From Strigamia acuminata (Eukaryota; Arthropoda; Chilopoda; Geophilomorpha; Linotaeniidae), in the NCBI GenBank assembly GCA_949358305.1, contig OX442316.1:12524001-12588000 (forward strand): a stretch of DNA of 64,000 nucleotides, given 5' to 3'. Below, piece after piece: positions 23,901 through 35,900 of the stretch; positions within the stretch are counted from its first letter, which is position 1, and the number at the start of each line of letters is the position of its first letter. The notes under the pieces are model-generated. The model did no database searches. It was given only the letters and a program-made list of their open reading frames with translations, and was not told the DNA's origin. The position numbers and the translations under genes were made by a program.

Positions 23901-26900
23901 GTTAAGTTGTTACAATTAGAACAGGAAAAAGCTTCCTGGCTAATTACTGACGAAGAGCAACAACAAAGGCTCGAGCAACTAAATCAAGCCCAAAAAGATT
24001 TAGAAATTGCTAATGAAAATTTGAGATTGGCCAACGCAAATTTGCGAGAAGCCAACACAAATTTAATGACTGCCGAACTAACCGCCCCAGTTCGAGCGAG
24101 GGAAGTAATTCCCTCCACTTCTCGAAATTACGAGAATCATGCTGCAGAGCAAGCAGCAAGAGCTAAGAGATTAGCACAACGAGAAAACGAAGTATTTCTC
24201 GCTCGACAGCAGTCCGTAATTGATGCTGGTCTAGCCGCCAAAAGTCAAAGTACTGCAGAGCAGTTATTACGTGCCGACTTAGCTGCGCAAGCTCGTGAAA
24301 ACGAAATTCTTCGCGCAGATCTATTGACGGTACAAGAGAACTTTGCAGTAGTAGTACAAAAAGTACAAGACGTTTGTGGCGAAGATAATTTTGCAAAGCC
24401 AGCCCCAGTTTTGCAAAAAGGTGCTTCCAAATCACCTGAGTTGATTGATTTAACATCAGCTAAACCAAAAGTCAGTCGACAATCAAGTTGGACTGACAGT
24501 GATGACTCACGCAGTAGTCGTGGAAGCCGTAACAGTCATCACAGTCGCAAAAAGCGAAAGCGACAACCAGACCCGACCGAATATCATTCCCCAAAAGTTA
24601 CGCAAGATTCGGATCGATTCTTTAGCAATAGCGACCGATTAATCGGAATGCTAGAGAAAAAGAATAAAGAACGTGAGAAACCACACGATCGTGGACGGTC
24701 ACACGATAATCCGCGAGAAGGCTCACCAAAACGAGATTGTCATAACGACATCCGTGATGGGCCGAGATACCGTGGAAATCCGCCAGGTGGTGACCCACCA
24801 GGTGGAGATAGTTCAGATGGACATGGAGGTGGCCACTCACGTGACCACAATTCGAATGGCAATCGAAATGGAAGGGGACCACCAAATGGAGACCGTCGTC
24901 CGCCAGATGGCGACGATCCTCCGGACCCTGATCCGCCGCCAAATCCGAATCATGAATCTGCGTCAGATACAGATTCCTCACGTCCCAGTGTGAGAGGGCG
25001 ATCTCGTCACAGAACACGTAGTAGAACTCAAAGACCCGATTTCTACACGAAAGATGAGATTGACCAGTTGTTGAGGCAAAATGCTCAACAACAGCGAAAA
25101 AGCAGAAGGGATAAAATTATTTTGCAAAAAATAAGTGAATTTACTTCTGATAAATGGACTCATCAAACAACAGATGAAAAGTTCATTAGATGGGATCGAG
25201 TTATCCCACATGCCTATAATGGAAATTGGCAAGCAGGGTCAAACCTCTTGCTGGAAATATTCGAACTAGGCAAAGTTCACAGTTTTAGCTGTGAAGGTGC
25301 ATTGGCCCATCTAGTACCAAGAATACTAGTTGGCGGTGTCAAGGAGTGGTTTCGCAGGAAAGACTTCACGAAGTGGGATGACTTCGTTAAACAATTTATG
25401 TTTAAATTTGGTGAATCGAGCGAAGACATCAAAACGCTCTGGAGATGTCTTAAGCAACGAAAAGGCGAAAGCTTACATTCGTACATGCTAAGAGCAGAGA
25501 ATCTGCTTGGCAGAATGCCACATGCTGTTACTGATGCAACAGCAGATGATCAGTTTAGAGCTGGCCTCACAGAATATAGTAAAAATATTCTGATGATGTC
25601 GGACGCTCCCGACCCGGGGAAATTCTCCGAGTTAAACGAGTTCATGGAAGTCAATCAATTGCGCATTGACGAAAAGTACAAAGCTTATCTTACAGAAGCC
25701 GAAAGGTCAGCGTACTTAAAGCGAGAGAAAAGACTCGCTGAGCAAAACAATGAAACCTTTAATGGTTTGAAATTGTTGCAGCCACCTAGTTACGAAGACT
25801 TTCTAGACGAAGTGGATGAGAAGAGTTCGAAAAAAGAATCTTCCAAAAAGGACGTCAAAAATCCTCATTCAGTCCCTAAGTTACACGCAAATATAACTGG
25901 AGCTGAAACTCCGTCGTCTGAAGCTGAAGAAGCTGAAGAGGAGGAGGAAACAGGAGACGAGACGATGGCTTTATTGGCCAAAGCAGCGGCGTTGTTAGCA
26001 AAAAATAACCCCGTTGCGGGCAAATGGAAGCCAAGGATGAAACCAAAAAATGTTTCATTTGACGCATCAAAGGTGAATACCGAAAGGAATTCAAAGTCAC
26101 CTGCGGTGTCGCCAGAGCGCCGGTCTGACGCTCGTTCTCGTTCTGCCTCGCCAGCAGCAACGAAAAAGAAATCGCCTGCCACTGATCCATGCAATTTATG
26201 CAAAAAATTAGGGCATTGGCAAAAAGACTGCCCTTCCTCTAAAAAGGACAAACCAGTGTCAACAGCTGAGTTTGAAAAAGCAGTCAAGATCATAACTGAC
26301 ATGTTTCGAAAAAACTTGTAGACGCAGATCCATCAGGTCTAGTGGACGCTGCGTCACCTCCGAAATCGGAATCAGAGAATGAAAATCTGAAGATAATGGA
26401 AGATGTTGGAGAAGTTATTGATGAATTAATTCGTCAAACAGAACTAAAAGAAAAAGGATCTCTTGATGTAAAAAAGGAGATTGTCGGCGAAACCCCGACT
26501 GAAGAAGACACTTCCAATATTCAAGATAAAGTCGAAGTTAAAGACGATAGACCAAGCTCAGTTCCAGAGACACCTGGAATTGAGGAGTGCATTAAGTTAT
26601 TTGCAGCTACAACTCTTGATACCAATGAGTTATTAGATGAATTGCCTTTGGAGCCTCCAATTACAGTTCCTCATAAATTGCGCAAGTTTGAGTGCAAAGT
26701 GGCTGGAATACCAAACAGCCAAGACCTTCCGACGTTAAAGTTAGAAACGTTAAAAGGTGTAATAACCGGAATGTTGGACTCAGGAGCAAATAAAAGCTTC
26801 CTAGCCACTTCAGTTATTAATCAACTAGGTCTAGAAAAATATCTACGACCTATCGGACCTGGTGTCAGAGTTACGACGGCAAGTGAAGAAGTCACTCCAG

Positions 26901-29900
26901 ATGGAACCATCCATCTTTCATTTCGATGGACACATGGCACGTTACGTCATCCGTTCATCGTAATACCAAATAAGTATCCAATGGTACTATTGGGTTGCGA
27001 TTTTATGAATAAATTAAAAATCCAACCTAATCCACAGACGATGTCTTGGAATTTCACGCAACCTATGGATGCAGATTTACCCTACATTCCACAAGCGTTG
27101 CTGGATCGTTATTTGGAGAAAATAGAGGAACCCGATTCCTCATTTATGACCTTTGCAAAAGCTTACGCTGCAAGTGTAACTCAAGGCAAAATTGATGAAG
27201 AGAATTTCATCCAAAAGTTAGTCGAAGAAGCTAACTTAAATTTGGAGCAATCCAAATTATTAGAAAAGATGTTATCCAAACATAAAAGGATTATTTCTAA
27301 AGATCCAGGTAAAACACACCTGGTTAAGCACAAAATTGAGCTTGACACGGAGAAACCCATCCGTGTCCCCTTTAAGAGCATAAACCCTCAAAAAAGGGAA
27401 ATAATCAGACAACTTTGTCAAGACATGATTGACAAAGGAGTAGTCGTCAAAGCTGAAGGCGATTACGGAATGCGGCCAGTCCTAGTCATGCGACCAGGAA
27501 ACGACCCACGCTTGTGCATTGATTTTCGCCCCATCAATACACATACTAAGTACAACCCACCTCAAATGCCAACAATTGAGGAAATTCTGCGAGAAATCGG
27601 AGAATTCGAATGGGTCAGTACTATAGATCTGACCAAGGGATATTGGCAGATAGAATTGCGACCTGAAGACAGAGAAAAAACTGCCTTCTGGAGCCCAATG
27701 GGAAGACTAATGTTTTTAGTCATGCCTTTCGGATTAGTAAACGCACCAACTACTTTCCAAGAATTGATGGAAAAGGTTTTGGGTGACGTTTACAGAAAAT
27801 TTGCATGGGCATATTTGGATGACATAATTGTTGTATCCAAATCGTTCGAAGAACACATTAAACATTTAGATATAGTGTTTAAAAAATTGGCAGAAGCTAA
27901 TTTACATGCGCACCCTGGCAAGACGCATCTCTGTAGAAAGGAATTAATTTTTCTAGGCTACAAAGTAGGAGTAGAAGGACTTGCAGTAGACCCTAAAAAA
28001 GTCGCTGCAATTACGCAATTTCCTGCTCCTACCAATCTTAAGGAATTACAAAGATTTCTAGGCATGGTGAATTTCTTTCACCGCCTAATCAAGAATTTGG
28101 CCACAGTGGCAGAACCACTAAGGCCACTCTTGAAGAAAGATGCGGAGTTCGATTGGGAACTGCATCATCAAGCAGCATTCGACGCAATAAAAGACTTGCT
28201 TACGAATGCTGAAACAATGAAGATGCCTGACTTGTACATGCCATTTATTGTTCATACTGACGCCAGTAAACAAGGGTTGGGTGCAGCCCTTACACAAAAG
28301 AAAATTGTGGATGGCCAAGAAGTCGAAATGCCATGCGTGTATGCAAGCAGAAGCTTGCAACCCGCTGAAAAGAATTATACTGTGACAGAATTAGAATGTC
28401 TCGCAGTAGTATGGGGATTACGCAAATTTCGCCCATACTTAGAGTACACTACATTCACTGTACAAACGGATCACCAAGCACTTAAGTGGTTGATGTCGTT
28501 ATCTGACCCGTCGGGCAGATTAGCTCGTTGGCAAATGGAGCTGATGGCGTATTCGTTCGAAATACAATACGTCAAAGGTCCGCTAAATGTAATAGCAGAC
28601 GCATTGTCACGTGCACCTGTCAGCGCACCTGACGAACCAGAAGACGATGGCGATAATGATGATTTATTATCATATTGTCCATCTCCTTGCCGAAGTTGGC
28701 AAATGGGAAAATTGAACGAATTACCCAAGTCAATAATAGTTAATGACGACGATCAAGCATTAATTAATTTTTGTATTAACATGCATGATCCGTCAGGAAC
28801 CCCTGACGTCGAATTAAGAGCTATGATGGCTAAAAAATTCGAGCTGCCAACAACAAATGTTTTAATTAAAGCATTTGCAGCTAAAATTGCGAAGCAATTA
28901 GAATGTGATCCTCCAACGAGAGATGACATTATTGCAGCGCAAAAAGCAGACGAATTTTGCCAACATATTCGCAATTACTTGCTAAACAAGCAATATCCAA
29001 GTTACATAGTAACTCGTCTTCAAAGAAGAAACTTTGAAAGACACGCGAGTACTTATCTCATTGAAGAAGATATGCTACTCCATTATCATCCTACCTCCAC
29101 CGATGAATTGGGAGAGGATGGTAGGGCACTTAAAGTTGTTGTGCCAAGAAAATTGATTTATAAAATCATTTGGTTGATGCACGGACATCCACTGTCCGGC
29201 CACCCAGGCATTGCGAGGACAATGTACCGAACTCGAAGAGTTTATACCTGGAAAGGTATGAAACGTGATATTACACGTTTTATTCAACATTGTCAAGGAT
29301 GTCAGGCATGTAAGCCGAGATCAAAGACCGAAATTGAAGGCGCTCAAATTGGACCATTTGGACCATTTGACTGCCTCAGTGTGGATTTGTCTGGTCCCAA
29401 ACCAAGAACCAGAAAAAACAATACCCACATTTGCGTCATCGTAGATGTCGCTACACATTGGCCCGAATTATTTCCAATGTGTAATCCAACGGCAATAAAA
29501 GTTGCCAACACAATTTATCACTTATCAATGACTTTCGGATTTCCGAGACAAATCATAAGTGATAATGGACCACAATTTCGATCACAGGTCTATAAAGAAT
29601 TTTGCAAAAAATTCGACATGTCGCGAACACCGACATCGATTTATCATCCACAAAGCAATCCTGTGGAGAGAACCAATCGAGATATTAAATATTTAGTTTC
29701 GATTTATTTAGATATTCATGACCAATGGGATGAGTATCTACGCGAATTTGCATTCAGTTTGAGAACAACTGTAACAAGAGGCAGAGATTATTCTCCTGCT
29801 TTCTTAAATTTTTTCCGAGAATTAAGAATTCCTTGGGATCCAAGAATTCCGGAGGGAATTTTAGTCATTGATCCAAAAAATCCGCATTTATATGTTCAGA

Positions 29901-32900
29901 AATTAGAAACAATAATTGCAGAGACGTATCAGCATATGATGTCTCACGTCTTAGATTTGAGACGCCGTGTCGAAGCTGAAAAATCAGATAAGAAATTCGA
30001 CAACTTCAGACAAAATGATTTAGTCTGGCGAGAGTCTCATATTCTCTCAAATGCCGCTAAAGGAATAGCAGCAGGCATTTCACCGAAAAGGAATGGGCCT
30101 TATGTAATTATCAAAAGGTTACAAGGAGGCGCCTTTCAACTTCGACGGCTGAGTGATAATAAAATTTATCCAGCTGTTCACGGCACTGAATTAATGCCGT
30201 ACTTTCCCGTTTTCAACCAAGAAATTTGGCTGGAAGGGGAGGAAGTGGGTCAAAAAACAAAAAATATTGTTAATACCTTGGATGATGCTAAATTATCCAA
30301 AATTCCTGTCGAAAACACGGAATCGAGTAAAAAATCGAAACTCAAAAATAACGAAGTCGATGAAATAAACCAGCGACTTGAAAATGTTTCTCTTGATGAA
30401 AATCTAGAAAAGGAAATGTTTTTAGAAAAAGAGAAAATTTCAAACAATGAAGTATATAACTCATCTGACATTGGAGACGATGCTGATGACAATCTAAACA
30501 AGTTGGATTGTACTTCGCGAAAGTCAAAGTACAACTTGAGATCTCGCGTTCCGCGAGCCAAGACATAGTGTTGTCTTTCACCTTTTGGGTTTACCCAAAA
30601 GATCCGAGAAAGCAATCTCGTGACGTCATTCGTAGTACCCACTCGAATGACAACGTTAATCATACGTTATAATTAGTGACGTCACAAAGCGTCTCTAATC
30701 CAAGTTCGTGTTTGCAATCAACGAACTTAGTCACTTTTTCAAAAGTTTCGAGAGTGTATGCATCGCATCGCCTACGTTACGACCCGAATAGTTCGACAAC
30801 CTGATCGTAAGTAATTTTTCTGTATGAAAAATTTGATAAAACATAAGATTTATGTATTATTTCTCTTTCAAGACGAAAGAATTTCCGAAATTACCGGAAA
30901 ACGAAAGAGAATGGACGAGGAAGCGATCCAACTCCAGGCGGACGGAGAAATGCCCATGGAAGGGGCAAATGAAGACGTTCAATTGACGCTTCAACAACGG
31001 GTAAATTATTAGAATAAATTTTTACCAAGTGTTTAAGTCAGAAAAATTGAGTAATTTCACTTTTCCTGACTTCAAACACAAGCCGCTAAAAAATAAAAAT
31101 GGCGGCTATAAAAGTCACGTGCTTCAAGCATGTGCGAAGGGAGTTGCCATGACAACCAACATCCCTTAGTGACTCACAGCCACAAGCGCTAAGCTTAAAA
31201 AATATTTCAAATAAGAAATTATTTGTTTATTTTTAAATAAACTAATTTATTTATTTTTCTTCGAATACAGATCGAGAGGGATCGAGAAACGCCATTCGCG
31301 CTTCCCGATCACGTGCCGACTCAGCACCCGCTGATTTTTCGAGCGGCATTGCCCGAAAAAATCAGAAGACTGAAGACGGCAAACAATACCTGGTGGAAGT
31401 TGCGCCACGACTTCAGCAGATCAGCGCTGCAAGGATTTGGTGCAAAAGGAAGATTCATCGAGCGCCTTCACGTGGACGGTGTCGACGAAATCGAGTGGAC
31501 GCTCGACGAGAGCCCCCCAGGACCGCTTGCAGCAGAGTTGCTGCACAACCAGTGGCCAGTGACGCCACGAGAGCGTCACGAGCGCAGAAGAGCGCTAAAG
31601 AGTACCGGAATTAATTACGGTGCTCTAACCCAATTGAGGAAGAACCTCAAGACGACACAACGCGAAGTCGTTAAACGGTATCGCAAATCCGTTCGTGACG
31701 GGAACCCACAACTTCCCGTCACACAAACCGAGCTCCACCAGTTGGCGCTCGCCGGGTGTTTTAACGATTTTCCGGGATTTTTCCCGTCCAAAGCACTCAG
31801 AGCTGCCGCGGTGCAGCTTCGCGTCGACGAAAATCGACAACTGGCTCGAGAACACGAGGCAGAGGAGCAAGCGCGTTGCGCTCTCCCTTTTTATCAAGAA
31901 GATGAAATTCCGGCCCCAGCGGCCATCAATCCTCCGCCGCAAGACGAGGATTTGAGGGTGGGGCAACTCCCTCCGCCGGTTCCAGTCCGACCGATGTTCC
32001 GCGAATCAAGCCGCGATCGAGAGGAACGTCAGAAGCGATCACGCCCATATTCGACTGACGCGCAGCCATCACGCCCGCAGTCGCGACGAGGACGGACACC
32101 AGAGTCGTTTGGCTCGTCGTCTTCGCTGAGTTTTGAATCGGACTCCACAATTAAGTCCGCCCGAAGTAGCCGAACCGCCTCCACGTTCAAAGTGGACAAC
32201 TCGGCTACTCCATACGCCATGAGACGTGTTGTCGGTGATATTTCTCCCGACTGTAGCGTGCCAGTACCTGGACATGCTAGCCGCTTGCCCGAACAAGGAT
32301 ATGTTTCCCGCTTGCCGGCTGGAGTTAGCAACCTGCAACTCCGGCCATTTTTTAGTGAGTCATTCGGCCCACAATGGACCTGCTACGAGCAGCAACCCAT
32401 TAGAGCACAGCAGGAAGTGCTCCAGAAGCTGGACGCATACCAAAGCGCCCAGATCGCCGAGTCGCAGAAGGACTGGCAGAGACTAGCTGAAAGGCTAGAA
32501 GTCTCCGACATCAATACCATTGATGATCCCCGTCTGATGGATTTTCAGCGTCAGCTAATTCCGGGGATGACTAGGGTGTTGTACCCTGGTGTTCTTCCTT
32601 CGCCAGGACAGGCGTTAGCGGCCATAACGTACCTTTGGACCGCGCCGATGGGCCTGTCGGAGAAGAAAGTCGAGCTGTGGTACCACCTCAGGCTCGACCC
32701 GCCTACGATCTTAGCCGAGCTAATAAAGCAAGTCGTAGCAAACGGTGAGACCGAAGAAGAGGCCGCCGTTCGGTTGCGAACCGAGTGGTCCTTTGCGAAG
32801 GCCACGGCGCGAATGACCGGAAGACCACCGCTTCCAGTTACAAGCGCCACAGCAGCTGCGTCACTGGCTGTTTTCCAGTCGGCCCAAGAGGGCGCTGGAT

Positions 32901-35900
32901 GTTCATTTTGGCCAGAGAACGCCGGAAGTTCTCAAACTCCAGCCGGAGTTCAACGGGTAGTCGAAACCCGTCAGCTCCCCGGTGTGGGTCGAGCACCGGG
33001 ACGAGGCGTCACACCCTCGTCAACCTCCGCACCCGCGTTGGTTTTCTTGGGCCCGCAGTGCCAGTTTGACGATGCCACGACGGAAGACTCACGTCCGCCG
33101 CCGCCGCCGCCAGCCAAGCCGGAGACGAAGGTCAAGCCGCTGAAAAAAGAGTCGGCTTTCAAGACCCTAATGCGCCTGTATCCGCACTTCTATTTGACGC
33201 CGGATACGCGAACACTGCTTAGCAACAACCACAAGTTGTCGAGGCAGGTGTTTATGTGGCTCGAGGACCACATCCGGGTGTTAAGCCCACCATCGGTGCT
33301 CCATGATCGACTCCTGAGAGCACGATTAGCGCCAGAGGATCCAATCGAGTTCGCGGCGCTAGGATTCTTCAACCGAGCGAACTCGGCAAGAATCATCCAG
33401 GTTTGGCTTCATGTCAACCCTGGAATGGTCTCCGGACCAAACGCAGGTCGCGACCTGTGTACGGTTAACGAGCGGTCCAACCCGAGGGACGACACCACGG
33501 ATATGATGCGCCCGTTGACGCCTGAGCGAACTCAGACCATGGACGAATCATAAATTGGTTCGTTCATTTTCTCTCCATGTAAGATTCGTCTTAAATGGGG
33601 GGATGTGTGGTGATCTCAAAATATTCACCAACTTAGAAGATTAAATTAATTATCTTCTAATTAATTTGACTGTGGCACACGCCAAGTCAGATCATGTGAC
33701 CGAGGGGAGAAATCCTCTCTAGGCACATATCACCCCAGGTTGTCCGGGGTGAAAACGGTTATTAGCCGTTATGGTGCAATATGGTGTAATAACCACTAGT
33801 TGCACCCATTTGAGCTAAGTGCGCAGGTTTTCTGCGCAATATTGAAGCGTGCTGGGCTCGCGTCTTGGCTCAAATCGAGACTCTTGAAAAAATACACAAA
33901 CCACAAACATCACTGCTTTTCTGCTCCTGACAAAAAGTATTGATAGTGGACCGTGTATCCCAAGTTTCACCAGCTTGCTTTGTAAAACGTACAAAGCCAG
34001 CTATCCTGCTTGAATTAGCCAAAGCTAATTCCAGCAATCGAATCGAGAAGTAGAAGTTTCCCGAAGTGACGTGAACCATCGCCGTCGCAGCAGCGCGAAC
34101 TGTTGCCACCGCCATCGAACGCCAGTCGGACGCCCGTGACCGTGAACCACCGCCAGCGAGCCGTCGTACGAGTTACGGAAGAGACCCACGAGAACCATCG
34201 TCTTCGACCATCGTTCGTGAGTTTGCAGAACGAAGACAATTTGCCTTCGCCTAACAACTGTGTGTTGTTTAAGCGCCATTTTAGCGCTTTGTAGCTTGCA
34301 ACAGTCGTTGCAAGCCCTTCCATTGTTCCCGCTCATTTATTCTTGCGACTTGTCGCATTCTGTGATATTTCCATCGTTTTTAATATATATTGTAATTTAA
34401 AGAATAAATATTTGTGTGATTTTTATTACCATATTAAATTGTGCCTTTATTTCCCTAAACTTAACCCTAGACAAGTTTCGGCCGCGATATAAGTCTTGTA
34501 AAGCATTCACCTGCGGTTTCTGCTTAATTTATTAGAAATTAAGTGGATAAAAACCCGGATCGCAGCAATTTTGAAATAATTTGAGGAGGAGTTTAAACTG
34601 TTTTTAAATCGCATCGATGGGCGCGATATCCCGCTTTTGAGCTATACGCAGCTCATTTTGCCGGAAATCAATTCGATTAAACGATAGGAGCCAAGAGGCC
34701 GGAGGGAGCCCTAATTTTTTTTAATATACCCTTCAATTTGATCATAAAAACGACTGGCTGGGACATGAGTTTTAAGATATAGCCTTATTTGATATAAGCT
34801 CATTAAAAGCGCTGCCGCCCAAAAGTATGTTAATGAACGTTTATGAATTTGATTAAAATAAGTTTTGTTCGAAGCCGGTTTTCGAAGCTACGAGGCTCGA
34901 TGAATTAAACAATTTTTTTTTAAGGGGGAAAAAAATCGTTTAAAGTTTGGTTGAGGTGTAAATAGTTTTGAAGATGTTTCAATTAGATTGTGTGGTTCGA
35001 TTGACAATCAAGGGTAATGGGAGGTAAATGTAAAATCAATGTACATGCATTGTTATGCATGCGTAGAAAAAGGTGGCTAATCTTTGCCAATTGTGTTTGT
35101 GACATGTATATAAGTCATTTGATTAATTTTTTTTTTGCTGCGAAATGGCAAGCAATTACCTATAATGAGGGAGACAACTGCTGCAGTTTTAATAAACATA
35201 ACAAATGCAGGGGGAAGAATTGTCGGAGATGTTTGAGATAATAAAAAATGTGTTTTTTTATATGTTTTATTAGTTTATCCTGACACGTGAATTTTTTTGA
35301 ATTTGTTGAATTTTTTTTTAAAAATCTGTGTGGTGGTGTATGATGACTTTCGGAGATAATCTGACGAGTGGTTGACAAGTATTGTTCTCTAGGGAAATCA
35401 GTAGATGATAAAGCAACTTGTGGCGCCAGTAGTCTGTAACATGTGTACCTAAAACGATTTGTATTCCCGAGTGATTATCAACTTGTCGGATAATTTGGTC
35501 AAGTTACAGTTGAAATACATAATAGTATTGGATCTGGCTGATTAGATCTGCGATTTAATCGTCGGGATTGTAAGGTGCCGCGTGTTTGACATTGGTGGAA
35601 ACGCAAAAGAGACGTTTTCATTTTAAGTTTTGATAAATTTAATTTTTTTTTTTGTTCTATTAGTTTGTCGTAAATATTTACAAGGAAATGAATATCAACA
35701 TGTGTGTAAATTTGTTTGCACGGTTATTCGTTTAGCATTTGCGCCATTCGTCGTCCTGTGCCCATGACTCTAATGCCTTATTAATTAGAGAAAAGAGGAT
35801 TAAGTAGCATGAGATTTGCAGTTGGCAATGCAGCGCTACATACATATACCCCGGTGCAACCACAGGGGAGGTTGGGAATAAAAATAAAAATGCGGAGAAG

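Larger units (their letters stand above)
22222..34567 (+). mobile_element. Full-length Ty3/gypsy LTR retrotransposon with three genes, inserted in dve intron 2
   Basis: A 12,346-base element: LTR, primer site, gag, -1 frameshift, pol, a spliced third gene, polypurine tract, LTR. Both LTRs are 962 bases, begin TGTGGTGA, end CGCAGCA and show no difference that I could find by reading. Flanks carry the 4-base duplication ATTT. The pol order (protease, RT, RNase H, integrase) places it in Ty3/gypsy (Metaviridae) rather than copia. Identical LTRs and three open genes imply a recent and possibly active copy. It is in the same orientation as dve, so its poly(A) signal, splice sites and promoter could affect dve transcripts. 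The clade within gypsy was not determined. Confidence 0.97.

Noticed and set aside
24622-25017. 131-codon minus-strand frame inside gag
   Set aside because: Antisense shadow of a repetitive Gly/Pro/Asp/Arg-coding part of gag; its His-rich translation is what the reverse of that sequence gives.
31313-33553. ORF3 as an envelope gene
   Set aside because: It sits where env would be, but has no signal peptide, no membrane segment, no cleavage site and no Cys pattern.
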